Shown here piece after piece: positions 26,519 to 33,858 of a stretch of 64,000 nucleotides of DNA. A program made the translations under genes and the position numbers. Origin of the DNA: an uncultured Nitrospira sp. (GTDB lineage: Bacteria; Nitrospirota; Nitrospiria; Nitrospirales; Nitrospiraceae); assembly GCA_902500995.1 (NCBI GenBank), contig CABVSR010000009.1, positions 62,001 to 126,000 of the forward strand, given 5' to 3'. Under the pieces are notes generated by a model. That model had not been told where the DNA came from, did not search any database, and saw only the letters and a program-made list of their open reading frames with translations. Each line of letters starts with the position of its first letter. Positions within the stretch are counted from its first letter, which is position 1.

Positions 26519-27070
26519 ATGATCCGGTGGCGGTGGGCGCTCCTCGTGGCCTGTTGCGCGATGATGGTCGCCTGGGGTCCGGCCGTCGCAAAGGATCGCC
26601 CGCATGCGAAGTCCTTGACGCGATCCGGCTTGCCCGCCCCGGCATCCTCACTGCGATCCTGTACCGGCGAGGATCTGCTCGGAAGCTGGAGTCTGGTCAC
26701 CTTCGAGTCATCGTACCGCTTCAAAAACCCTGAGGCGCCCTACCTGTTTCCGTACCAAGTCTTCCATTACTCACTGGACCATGGAGCCAAGTCGGCTCAC
26801 TCGCGTACGCCGTTTCCCGATCGCTCAGACCGAATGTTCGAGGGCGTGCCGCTCAATCTGACCTATCACGTCGATCAGGACGGGCGCCTCCTGCTCAAGA
26901 GCAGGGGGGAGGGTGCAGTGGTGGAAAGATGGTCCTGCTCGGTCGTCGGACAGGATTCGCGCGCGAAGGACGATAACACTGCCCTCCGGCGCGGTGACTT
27001 GGTCATGACCCTCCTCGGAAGCCACGGGCAAGCGTTGTTCGTGCGCCATCTGCGAAAAAGCGCGGCATAA
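26519..27070 (+). CDS. Exported hypothetical protein
   Basis: A 183-residue protein with a Sec signal peptide (MIRWRWALLVACCAMMVAWG, cleavage near AVAK at 24). The mature domain carries LLGSWSLVTFESSYRF, DQDGRLLLKSRGEGAVVERW and RRGDLVMTLLGSHGQALFVRHL; the GSW and late beta strands suggest a small lipocalin-like barrel. Function unknown. The ATG at 26519 has GGAGGG five bases before it, whereas the ATG at 26507 has none, so the shorter form is chosen. Confidence 0.75.
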   Translation: MIRWRWALLVACCAMMVAWGPAVAKDRPHAKSLTRSGLPAPASSLRSCTGEDLLGSWSLVTFESSYRFKNPEAPYLFPYQVFHYSLDHGAKSAHSRTPFPDRSDRMFEGVPLNLTYHVDQDGRLLLKSRGEGAVVERWSCSVVGQDSRAKDDNTALRRGDLVMTLLGSHGQALFVRHLRKSAA

Positions 27071-27157
27071 TCGGGCTTGGCAGGCGCCAAGGCGGCGTGT
27101 TACTACCGGCAGCAGGCGAAGAGCCGACTGGTAGTGTCGCCCCCCGCCGAGGAAGCC

Positions 27158-27631
27158 ATGGATCGTTCAATTGCCGTGTGGCACCGGCCGGAGGTTATCG
27201 AATGGTCTCAATGGCTGCTCGATAGCTACCGCCGTTGCGTCGGTCGAGAACTAATGCCCCGGGTGGGTGAGGCCGACGAGCAGGCCAGGGCATTGTTCAC
27301 TGCTCCGATCGTGGTGGTTTCGCATGGAACGCAAGACGATCCGATCCTCAATTACGGGTCGCAACTCGCGCTCACGCTCTGGGAGATGACGTGGGAGCAG
27401 CTGGTGCAGACCCCGTCCCGTCTGACGGCGGAACCGGTGAACCGCTCGGAGCGCGAATGGATGCTCGAACGTGCTCGTACTCAAGGGTACATCGATAATT
27501 ATCAAGGCATCAGAATATCGAGCAGCGGGCGCCGGTTTCTGATCGAGCAGGCCATCGTCTGGAATGTGACCGACAGCGCCGGGCATCGTCGAGGGCAAGC
27601 TGCGACGTTCTCACGCTGGACCTTCCTCTAA
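27158..27631 (+). CDS. MEKHLA-domain protein
   Basis: A 157-residue cytoplasmic protein of the MEKHLA family (PAS-like fold). The order of blocks agrees with the family: EWSQWLLDSYRRCVGREL at the start, VVSHGTQDDPILNYGSQLAL, LWEMTWEQLVQTPSRLTAEP, YQGIRISSSGRRFLI and WNVTDSAGHRRGQAATFSRW at the end. Bacterial single-domain members have no known function; PAS folds often bind small ligands. The ATG at 27158 follows GAGGAAG. Its last 21 bases overlap the last 21 bases of the convergent DUF1653 gene. Confidence 0.85.
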   Translation: MDRSIAVWHRPEVIEWSQWLLDSYRRCVGRELMPRVGEADEQARALFTAPIVVVSHGTQDDPILNYGSQLALTLWEMTWEQLVQTPSRLTAEPVNRSEREWMLERARTQGYIDNYQGIRISSSGRRFLIEQAIVWNVTDSAGHRRGQAATFSRWTFL

Positions 27632-27829
27632 CCGCCTGAATCGTGGCACGAGCTCCCCGCCGACGGAAACCGATTCCATAAACATCGTCAGCGGTCTGAT
27701 CCACAGCCCGCCTTCTCCGTACAGTTGCCGATAGACGACGTAGTCCTCCTCGGTTTCCGAATGCCGGGCTACCCCGAGCACCTCATAGTCGTTCCCTTTA
27801 TAGTGACGATAGCGACCGGGTTGAATCAT
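27611..27829 (-). CDS. DUF1653 protein
   Basis: A 72-residue protein, full family length. It matches the DUF1653 pattern: PGRYRHYKGNDYEVLGVARH, SETEEDYVVYRQLYG, WIRPLTMFMESV and VPRFRRLEE. The fold is a small beta barrel; the function is not known. AAGGA precedes the ATG. The 3' end overlaps the end of the MEKHLA gene on the other strand. Confidence 0.88.
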   Translation of the reverse strand: MIQPGRYRHYKGNDYEVLGVARHSETEEDYVVYRQLYGEGGLWIRPLTMFMESVSVGGELVPRFRRLEEGPA

Positions 27830-27878
27830 GGTGTATCCTTGCGGGTTTGAAGCAGCAAGCTAGTCTATCGAACCACCC

Positions 27879-29288
27879 ATGCCATCACAACTCTCCCAAC
27901 ACGTAGAGCGCCGGCACGATGTCGTCGTCATCGGCGGCGGGTCAGCCGGGTATGCCGCTGCGCGGACGGCCTGTGATGCGGGCGCGGATGTTGCGATCGT
28001 CGATCAAGGCCCGTTGGGAGGACTGTGCATTTTGCGCGGCTGCATGCCGACGAAAACCATTCTCCGGTCAGCCGAAATCATGGCCTTGATGAAGCGCGCC
28101 CGGGAGTTCGGGCTGGCGCCCGTCTCTGCACGGGCGGATCTGTCGGCCATCGTCGATCGGAAGAACCGGCTGGTCAAGGAATTTGCCGACTATCGCATTG
28201 CCGCCTTGCGCGACCCGCGGTTTACCCTGTACGAGGCGCGCGCCGAATTCATTTCCCCGCATGAGATTCGCGCCGGAACGTGGCGCATTCGCGGCAAGGC
28301 CTTTGTGATTGCCACCGGATCGAGTGTGGCCGATGTGGCCATTCCCGGACTGTCGGAGGCAGGATTCCTGACCAGCGACGAGATGCTCGACGTGCGTCAC
28401 GCACCGGCCTCGCTGCTGGTGCTGGGAGGCGGTCTGGTCGCGGTCGAGTTTGCGCAATTTTTTTCCCGGATCGGCACCAAGGTTACGATGCTGCAGCGCG
28501 GCGCGACGCTCTTGTCCGATATGGATCCGGATGTCGGCCGCGCGCTGGCATCGGCGTTCAACACCGAAGGCATCGAGGTGTTGACCGGGGTGTCATTCAG
28601 CCGGGTGACCTCGTCGCCCAGCGACAAGTCCGTGCATTTCCGTCAGAATGGGGTCTCGCACACCCGTTCGGCCGACATGATTCTCCACGCGCTCGGCCGT
28701 CGTCCAAATATGAAAGGGCTCAATGTGGAAGCGGCCGGAGTGAAGGTCGTGGACGGTCGTCTTACTGTCGGGGCCGATATGAGGACATCGCAGCCGCATA
28801 TTTTTGCCGTCGGCGATGTGAACGATCTCACGCCTATCGTCCATTTAGCGATTCAGCAAGGTGAAACGGCGGCCTTCAACGCAACTCACCCGGATGTGCC
28901 CGCGCGAGTGATCGATCACCGGTTGGACAGCGAGATGGTATTCACGGACCCGCAGGTGGCCATTGCCGGCCTGAGTGAACGACAGTGCCGTGAACAGGCG
29001 ATCCCTTATCTGACGGCTTCGTACCCCTTCGCCGATCATGGGAAGGCCATGTGTTTGGGGGCTCTTGAAGGATTCGTGAAGATGCTGTGCCGCCCGGACA
29101 ACGGCGAACTGATCGGCGCGCAGATTGTGGGGCCTGAGGCGGCGGAACTCATTCACGAACTCATTGCCGTCATGTACTTCCACGGGACTGCCCAAGACCT
29201 GTTGCGCATCCCGCATTACCATCCGACGCTGGCGGAGATCGTGACCTATCCGGCCGAATCAATCCTCGAACAAATGGAGCGGCGATGA
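27879..29288 (+). CDS. FAD-dependent pyridine nucleotide-disulfide oxidoreductase (Lpd/MerA-like)
   Basis: A 469-residue homodimeric flavoenzyme. FAD-binding VVVIGGGSAGYAAARTA at 15-31; redox pair Cys 50 and Cys 55 in GGLCILRGCMPTKTIL (CxxxxC, with Met-Pro-Thr-Lys in place of the usual VPSK); NAD(P)-binding LLVLGGGLVAVEFAQFF; second FAD motif PHIFAVGDVND; and the dimer-interface HYHPTLAEIV with the catalytic His-Glu. It resembles dihydrolipoamide dehydrogenase and mercuric reductase, but no lipoamide complex genes or mer genes are nearby, so the substrate is open. Its stop overlaps the ATG of the TPR gene (ATGA). Confidence 0.93.
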   Translation: MPSQLSQHVERRHDVVVIGGGSAGYAAARTACDAGADVAIVDQGPLGGLCILRGCMPTKTILRSAEIMALMKRAREFGLAPVSARADLSAIVDRKNRLVKEFADYRIAALRDPRFTLYEARAEFISPHEIRAGTWRIRGKAFVIATGSSVADVAIPGLSEAGFLTSDEMLDVRHAPASLLVLGGGLVAVEFAQFFSRIGTKVTMLQRGATLLSDMDPDVGRALASAFNTEGIEVLTGVSFSRVTSSPSDKSVHFRQNGVSHTRSADMILHALGRRPNMKGLNVEAAGVKVVDGRLTVGADMRTSQPHIFAVGDVNDLTPIVHLAIQQGETAAFNATHPDVPARVIDHRLDSEMVFTDPQVAIAGLSERQCREQAIPYLTASYPFADHGKAMCLGALEGFVKMLCRPDNGELIGAQIVGPEAAELIHELIAVMYFHGTAQDLLRIPHYHPTLAEIVTYPAESILEQMERR

Positions 29289-29968
29289 GGCGGTTTGCGC
29301 TCGTGTGGGCCTGCGCCAGCTGCATGTTATCGGCCTGGTCCTGCGGGCAGCAGACGTGGGAGGCCGCCATGCAGGCCGGTGAAACGGCCGTGCAACGGGG
29401 ACAATTTGCCGCGGCGGAACAGATTTTTGCCGCGGCGGTGAAAAAGGCGGAGGACTTCGGCGTACATGACCGGAGAGTTGCGGTGACCCTGGCTCATCTG
29501 GCTCAAGCCTATAGCGCGCAAGGCAAGTTTGTAGAGGCGGAACCGGTCTATCTGGAGGCGCTCAAGATCTACCAGGAGATCCACGGCGAGAATCACCTGG
29601 ATGTGGCCGCCATGTTGAACAATCTCGGAGTGCTGCACCGCAAACATGGACAATTTGCTGATGCGCAGCGGCTCTTGACCCGTGCGCTGTCGATCAAGGA
29701 AACACTGCTGGGTCCCGATCATCTTGAGGTGGCGCTGGCCATCAGCAATCTGGCCGCGATGCATGCGGCTCAAGGGGATGGAGCGGAGGCTGCCGCACTC
29801 TGGGCGAGGGCGCTGGCGATCAGGGAAAAACAATTGGGGCCCGACCATCCGGATGTGGCCAAGACGATGATGGAGTACGCGGCGGCGTTGCGGAAGATTG
29901 GTCGGGCCGCTGAAGCGGATGGGCTCGAAGGACGAGCCAATGCCGTTCGGGCCAAGGCAAAGTCGTAA
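29285..29968 (+). CDS. Secreted TPR protein, kinesin-light-chain-type repeats
   Basis: A 227-residue protein with an N-terminal export signal; Cys 20 in LSAWSC may be a lipid-attachment site, though the lipobox is poor. Four 42-residue tetratricopeptide repeats of the TPR_12 kind follow: VAVTLAHLAQAYSAQGKFVE, VAAMLNNLGVLHRKHGQFAD, VALAISNLAAMHAAQGDGAE and VAKTMMEYAAALRKIGRAAE, each before an acidic/basic helix with 'LGPDHP'. This is a protein-interaction module in the periplasm. Coupled to the upstream reductase by an ATGA overlap. Confidence 0.88.
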   Translation: MRRFALVWACASCMLSAWSCGQQTWEAAMQAGETAVQRGQFAAAEQIFAAAVKKAEDFGVHDRRVAVTLAHLAQAYSAQGKFVEAEPVYLEALKIYQEIHGENHLDVAAMLNNLGVLHRKHGQFADAQRLLTRALSIKETLLGPDHLEVALAISNLAAMHAAQGDGAEAAALWARALAIREKQLGPDHPDVAKTMMEYAAALRKIGRAAEADGLEGRANAVRAKAKS

Positions 29969-30042
29969 ACGGCAACGGTGAGTTGAACCGGCCTGATGCG
30001 ACGGTGTAGCGTAACGAATTGACAAGCAGCAGCGGGGGGACG

Positions 30043-30258
30043 ATGTCCGATTTGCGGACCAACGCATTGATTGCGCGCGGGATGGGCATCATCTTCATTG
30101 CCGGCGGCTTTATGCTGGGGATTTATGGGCTGGAGTTTCCCAATACGATGTGGCTCAAGACCGCATTGGGTTTGCTGATCACCGGGATGATGGCGCAGGG
30201 GTATGCGATGTATTGTTCGATCCGCTGGGTCAGGGAACAACGTGATTCAGAACGGTAG
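30043..30258 (+). CDS. Small two-helix membrane protein
   Basis: A 71-residue protein with two hydrophobic segments (about 10-29, MGIIFIAGGFMLGIYGLEF, and 36-56, LKTALGLLITGMMAQGYAMY) and a charged C-terminus. GGGGGA precedes the ATG at 30043. No known family. It overlaps the start of the next gene by 17 bases if that gene begins at the GTG at 30242. Confidence 0.7.
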   Translation: MSDLRTNALIARGMGIIFIAGGFMLGIYGLEFPNTMWLKTALGLLITGMMAQGYAMYCSIRWVREQRDSER

Positions 30259-30733
30259 GCTCACCAAACATAACCTGCCTTGCCGGCCGGCCCGTCCGTT
30301 CCATTGTAAGAGGATCGCCATCCTGCTGTGCCTGGTGATGTTGTCGGGTTGCGGTGGACCCTGGCGGGATACCTATCTGAAGAAGGGGGTTCACAAGCTC
30401 ACCCAGGCCGATATCGAAGAGAAGTTCGGCCCACCAAGTACCGCCAAGACGCCGGTGCTGGGGGGCGATACGGTCTGGACCTACCGTGTGCCTATGGGAG
30501 ATCGGGAAGTCCATCCCTGGGATCCCAGCAGCCTGGCTGCCGGGAAAAAAACGAAAGCGCCGCCTTCGCCGTCACCCTTTGGTAAAAGTCTGGCCGGCAA
30601 TGAAGAGCCCTACCGGGAGCCCTTGTATTGTTACCGCTATACCCTGTCGTTCGACGAGCAGAAACGGCTGAAAGATTGGAAAAGAGAAGAATGCGTGCCA
30701 CGCACGAGTGAGGATGGTACCGTAGTGCAATAA
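30242..30733 (+). CDS. Hypothetical lipoprotein (BamE/SmpA-like layout)
   Basis: About 163 residues from the GTG at 30242. Hydrophobic RIAILLCLVMLSGC ends in lipobox LSGC. The mature domain begins HKLTQADIEEKFGPPSTAKTP, then GGDTVWTYRV, and later LYCYRYTLSFDEQKRLKDW. The order 'helix-FGxP-x-W.Y.......L.F..' resembles the BamE/OmlA fold used in outer-membrane assembly lipoproteins, but this is only a fold-level likeness. The start is uncertain because the gene overlaps its neighbour and has no strong ribosome site. Confidence 0.65.
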   Translation: MIQNGRLTKHNLPCRPARPFHCKRIAILLCLVMLSGCGGPWRDTYLKKGVHKLTQADIEEKFGPPSTAKTPVLGGDTVWTYRVPMGDREVHPWDPSSLAAGKKTKAPPSPSPFGKSLAGNEEPYREPLYCYRYTLSFDEQKRLKDWKREECVPRTSEDGTVVQ

Positions 30734-30751
30734 CAACGACGGAAACAACCC

Positions 30752-31576
30752 ATGCAAGATGTGCTGCCCGTAATTGGCTCCAGAGTCTTCTTCGATCTCC
30801 TCAAGTCCGTTCTTCTTCTCCTCATCCTCCTGATTGCGCGAGCGGTGCTGGTTCGATGGATCAAGGGCAACCAGGCGCTGACCATCGACGCCAGGCGCCG
30901 CTGGATCGTGACCACGCGCAACAGCATGGTCCTGGGCCTCTTCGTGGGGCTCGTGGTGATTTGGGCGCACGAGTTGGAGGCCTTCGCCGTCTCGCTGGTC
31001 GCCTTGGCGGCCGCGATGGTGCTGGCAACAAAGGAGTTGATTCTCTGTTGGAGCGGCGCCGCGTTGCGAGTCGGCGGCGGGGTCTACGGCGTCGGAGATC
31101 GAATTCAGCTCGGCACGTACCGGGGTGTCGTGCTCGAATACGACGTGTTTGCGACCAAGCTACTCGAGATAGGCCCGGGGCTGACGTCCCATTTGTACAC
31201 CGGCCGGACCGTTGTGTTTCCCAATAGTCTTCTGTTTGGAAATCCCCTGATCAAGGAAAGTCCGTCACAAGAATATGGACTATACGTCTTAACGGTCCCG
31301 CTCATGAGCACCGAAAATTGGCAGGCCGCCGAACAAGCGCTCCTCAGCGCCGCGAAGGTCGAGTGCGGGCCTTTTATGGATCAAATGGGGCGGCAGATGA
31401 AGCTGCTGGAGCAACGCAATCTATTGGAGGCGCCCTCGCCTGAACCACGGATCACCATCCAACTTCCCGAAGCTGGTCGTATCCACCTGGTGCTGCGATT
31501 TCCCGCTCCGGATCGCGGCCGTTCGCGGGTGGAGCAGGCCATTCTCCGGCGTTATCTCATCAGCGTCAGTCAGTAA
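30752..31576 (+). CDS. MscS-family mechanosensitive channel
   Basis: A 274-residue membrane protein. Three hydrophobic segments: about 10-29, 52-70 and 77-95. The third one, VSLVALAAAMVLATKELILCW, corresponds to the pore-lining TM3, and YGVGDRIQLGTYRGVVLEYDVFATKL is the usual beta-domain entry (GDxI...G.V..I......). VVFPNSLLFGNPL matches the PNS..... segment. The C-terminal domain is short. These channels open under membrane tension and release solutes. Starts 18 bases after the lipoprotein stop. Confidence 0.88.
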   Translation: MQDVLPVIGSRVFFDLLKSVLLLLILLIARAVLVRWIKGNQALTIDARRRWIVTTRNSMVLGLFVGLVVIWAHELEAFAVSLVALAAAMVLATKELILCWSGAALRVGGGVYGVGDRIQLGTYRGVVLEYDVFATKLLEIGPGLTSHLYTGRTVVFPNSLLFGNPLIKESPSQEYGLYVLTVPLMSTENWQAAEQALLSAAKVECGPFMDQMGRQMKLLEQRNLLEAPSPEPRITIQLPEAGRIHLVLRFPAPDRGRSRVEQAILRRYLISVSQ

Positions 31577-31762
31577 TCCTGCGCAAGCATCGTGAATGAG
31601 ATGTGTCGCGAGGCACCCTGCGTTCAACAGATGCCTGACTCTGCGCAATCGCCAAAAGCGGCAAAAAAATTGGCAAATGAAATCCTTCAAGGTATTGATG
31701 GGTGCTGCATCCCTGGCGGGTTGTGGGATGCCTGGCGCCATATCAATCAAAGGGGGGTGTTG

Positions 31763-32167
31763 ATGAGAAGGTCAATCGCTGTGATGGTCGCTGCCGCATG
31801 TGTCAGCATGAGCTCGTTCGCCGTTGCCGACGATCTGGGCTTGGGCAACATGTCCGAGGCAATGAAGCAGGATATGGGCGCCTTATCCGACGAGGTGACG
31901 GCCCACAAGGCAGAACTAAAACAGGATCTCAAGGCGAAGAAGGAGTCTGCGAAGAGCACACTCAAAGCGAAGCGGGACGAAGTCAAAGCCAAAAAGAAAC
32001 AAGCCAAGGCCGATGCGAAAGCCAAGAAGGAGCAGGTCAAGGCCAAGCTGAAAGCGAAGAGAGACGCGGCCCATGCGAAAGCGGCCGACATGAAAGGCAC
32101 CGCGGAAGATGCCGCGCAGGACATGGGCGCGATGAACAAGGAGCTGAAAGAAGCGGCTCGGTACTAG
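31763..32167 (+). CDS. Exported lysine/alanine-rich coiled-coil protein
   Basis: A 134-residue protein. The ATG at 31763 follows AAGGGGGG and gives a Sec signal peptide (cleavage AVA-DD near residue 24). Residues 50-115 are almost only K, A, E, D and Q in a short repeated pattern (KAKKESAK, KAKRDEVKAKKKQ, KAKRDAAHAKAADMKG), so a single long, highly charged helix or coiled coil is expected. The composition recalls histone-H1-like and LEA-like proteins, but the signal peptide points to the periplasm. No family can be named. Confidence 0.75.
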   Translation: MRRSIAVMVAAACVSMSSFAVADDLGLGNMSEAMKQDMGALSDEVTAHKAELKQDLKAKKESAKSTLKAKRDEVKAKKKQAKADAKAKKEQVKAKLKAKRDAAHAKAADMKGTAEDAAQDMGAMNKELKEAARY

Positions 32168-32213
32168 GACTAAGACAAAGAGTGGCGGATTTCCCCGCCG
32201 GATTGCACGCCTG

Positions 32214-32247
32214 CGGCCTGTGATTGGAATATTCCGATCACAGGCCG
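32214..32247. promoter_or_regulatory. 34-bp near-perfect palindrome upstream of xth
   Basis: The two 17-base halves are complementary except at one position: CGGCCTGTGAT at 32214-32224 pairs with ATCACAGGCCG at 32237-32247, and the middle GGAATATTCC is itself a palindrome. There is no loop, so on RNA it would be a poor hairpin; on duplex DNA it has the form of a dimeric repressor site. It ends 21 bases before the proposed -35 box of xth and has no following T-run, so a terminator is less likely. Confidence 0.5.
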
Positions 32248-32268
32248 TGGTATGTGAAGCGGCGGCGG

Positions 32269-32297
32269 TTGTTGCTGGAGGGAAGCTCTGGTAGAAT
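32269..32297 (+). promoter_or_regulatory. Possible promoter of xth
   Basis: TTGTTG (32269-32274), a 17-base spacer and TAGAAT (32292-32297, five of six). The -10 box ends 11 bases before the ATG at 32309, and the gap has no Shine-Dalgarno. Confidence 0.4.
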
Positions 32298-32308
32298 CCG
32301 CGCCCACG

Positions 32309-33082
32309 ATGAAAGTCGCCACCTTCAACGTCAATTCCCTCCGGAAACGCCTCCCCATCGTCTTGCAGTGGCTGGAGCGCCATCAACCCGACGTACTGTG
32401 TTTGCAGGAAACCAAAGTTCAGGATAGTGAATTTCCCCTCGCTGCGCTCGCGACGTCAGGATATGACATCACCTTCCGCGGCATGAAGGCCTACAACGGC
32501 GTCGCCGTCCTCAGCCGCACCAAGCCTCAAGCGGTCTTTCACGGATTTGACGATGGCGGAGATGTGGAGGATGCGAGGTTAGTGCGGGTGGTGATTCAGG
32601 GGATTCCCATCATCAACACTTACATCCCGCAGGGGTTCGAGATCGATTCGCCGAAATACCAATATAAACTGGGCTGGTATGAACGTTTACGGAAATATTT
32701 TGAACAGCATCTCTCCCCGAAGGAGCCGGCGATCTGGTGTGGAGACATGAATGTGGCCCCAAGACCCATCGATGTCCACAGCCCGGAGAAACATCTGAAA
32801 CATGTTTGCTATCACGAAGACGCGCGCAAGGCCTATGGGAAGACTATTGCGTGGGGCTTCGAAGATGTCTTCTGCAAACTGTATCCAGATCGCCAGCAAT
32901 TCACGTTCTTCGACTACCGTGCACCCAGTGCCCTTGCCGCAAATAAAGGGTGGCGCATCGATCATATTCTCGCGACCCCGTCCCTCGCCGATACCTGCCG
33001 GGCTGTCGAGGTGGATTTGGAACCTCGACGAGCCCAAGAGGCTTCAGATCACACCGTGCTCTGGGCCGACTTCGCTCTCTGA
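32309..33082 (+). CDS. xth: Exodeoxyribonuclease III
   Basis: A 257-residue AP endonuclease of the ExoIII family. Catalytic motifs: TFNVNSLR (Asn 7), CLQETKVQD (Glu 34, metal), TYIPQG (Tyr), WCGDMNVAP (Asp and Asn near 151-153), GWRIDHIL (Asp) and the final ASDHTVLW (Asp-His pair). It cuts DNA at abasic sites and removes 3' blocks in base-excision repair. Length equals the usual 250-270. It has no Shine-Dalgarno; a promoter-like site lies just before the ATG and a long palindrome further upstream. Confidence 0.95.
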   Translation: MKVATFNVNSLRKRLPIVLQWLERHQPDVLCLQETKVQDSEFPLAALATSGYDITFRGMKAYNGVAVLSRTKPQAVFHGFDDGGDVEDARLVRVVIQGIPIINTYIPQGFEIDSPKYQYKLGWYERLRKYFEQHLSPKEPAIWCGDMNVAPRPIDVHSPEKHLKHVCYHEDARKAYGKTIAWGFEDVFCKLYPDRQQFTFFDYRAPSALAANKGWRIDHILATPSLADTCRAVEVDLEPRRAQEASDHTVLWADFAL

Positions 33083-33130
33083 TTTCTTCCTCTGATTTCT
33101 TCCTGAATTTCATCTCGCGTCAGACCGTCT

Positions 33131-33169
33131 GCCGCCGACCGGGAGCATGGTCTGCCCCGGTCTGGCGGC
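33131..33169. terminator. Hairpin between convergent genes
   Basis: GCCGCCGACCGGG (33131-33143) pairs with CCCGGTCTGGCGGC (33156-33169), a stem of 13 pairs with one bulged base and a 12-base loop. It lies between the end of xth and the end of the zinc-ribbon gene on the other strand. There is no U-run, so it would be a weak intrinsic terminator or an RNA-end stabiliser. Confidence 0.45.
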
Positions 33170-33177
33170 GTCTCGAC

Positions 33178-33357
33178 CTACTGCAAGACCTCGACTGGTT
33201 CCAGAAGTAACTGCTCGGCCATTCGCGTGCGCCGGTTTTGTTCAATCAACGGATCGACGATCGATCCACAGTTAATGCACCGCCAGACAAATGTTTCGGG
33301 CGAAAAATCGGGCCGCCACTCATCAACCATTAATCCTTGGCATCGTCCGCAGGTCAT
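33178..33357 (-). CDS. Small zinc-ribbon protein
   Basis: A 59-residue protein. It starts MTCGRCQGLMVDEW and has a second cysteine pair in RCINCGSIVD, so four Cys (CxxC-x22-CxxC) can bind one zinc. The C-terminal 25 residues are helical and charged (LIEQNRRTRMAEQ). Small zinc ribbons of this form are common in Nitrospira and deltaproteobacterial genomes and are of unknown use. The ATG at 33357 has a strong AAGGAGGTG site; the longer in-frame start at 33426 is less likely. Confidence 0.8.
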   Translation of the reverse strand: MTCGRCQGLMVDEWRPDFSPETFVWRCINCGSIVDPLIEQNRRTRMAEQLLLEPVEVLQ

Positions 33358-33858
33358 GGTGTCCACCTCCTTAGAATGTGCCTCCAAAGCGTGAAGGCCG
33401 TGCCCATGTGAGGGAGAGACTAACAAGGGGAGATTAAAGAGGTGTTAGTGCGACGTTAAAATGAATTAATCAAAATTTCTTCGTGATTTCATGTGCTTCA
33501 GGCCACGAGGTTGGACAAATGTGGAACCTGCCAGGATTGTTCTGTACAAAATCCGATCTGGAGATGAGAGAGCGTGACGCTCCGCCGACAATCAGTCGAG
33601 ATTTCGCCGGTGACTTAGACTCGATCCCAACGAGGGTGCTCGACCGACCGTGTGGAACCGCTGAGTTTCTTGACAGAACAGGTCCCATCATTTATCGATT
33701 GAACTGCGCCGGTCGCGCGCATGCAACAAGATGGCAGGCAGACGCTCTCGCTTTAGTGTGTTTGGCTGTCGATGCCAGACCGGCAGGTGGTGCCTGAGAC
33801 CCCTGCTCCAGCCTCAGCTTGTAAAGGACATGGGCACTGAAAGGCCCGATTATTGACG
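33358..33858. other. 500-base gap with AT-rich segment, no supported gene
   Basis: The stretch 33425-33490 is markedly AT-rich (long runs of A and T, for example TTAAAATGAATTAATCAAAA), unlike the GC-rich neighbours. Frames of 73 (minus, 33470-33691) and 104 codons (plus, 33483-33797) are open but show no ribosome site or recognisable protein features. A promoter-like TTGACA (33670-33675), 17-base spacer and TATCGA is present. GAGCG-TGA-CGCTC forms a short hairpin near 33568. It may be the scar of a lost gene or small element. Confidence 0.45.

Noticed and set aside
32214-32247. Intrinsic terminator of the lysine-rich protein gene
   Set aside because: The palindrome has no loop and no T-run, so an operator-like site is a better description.
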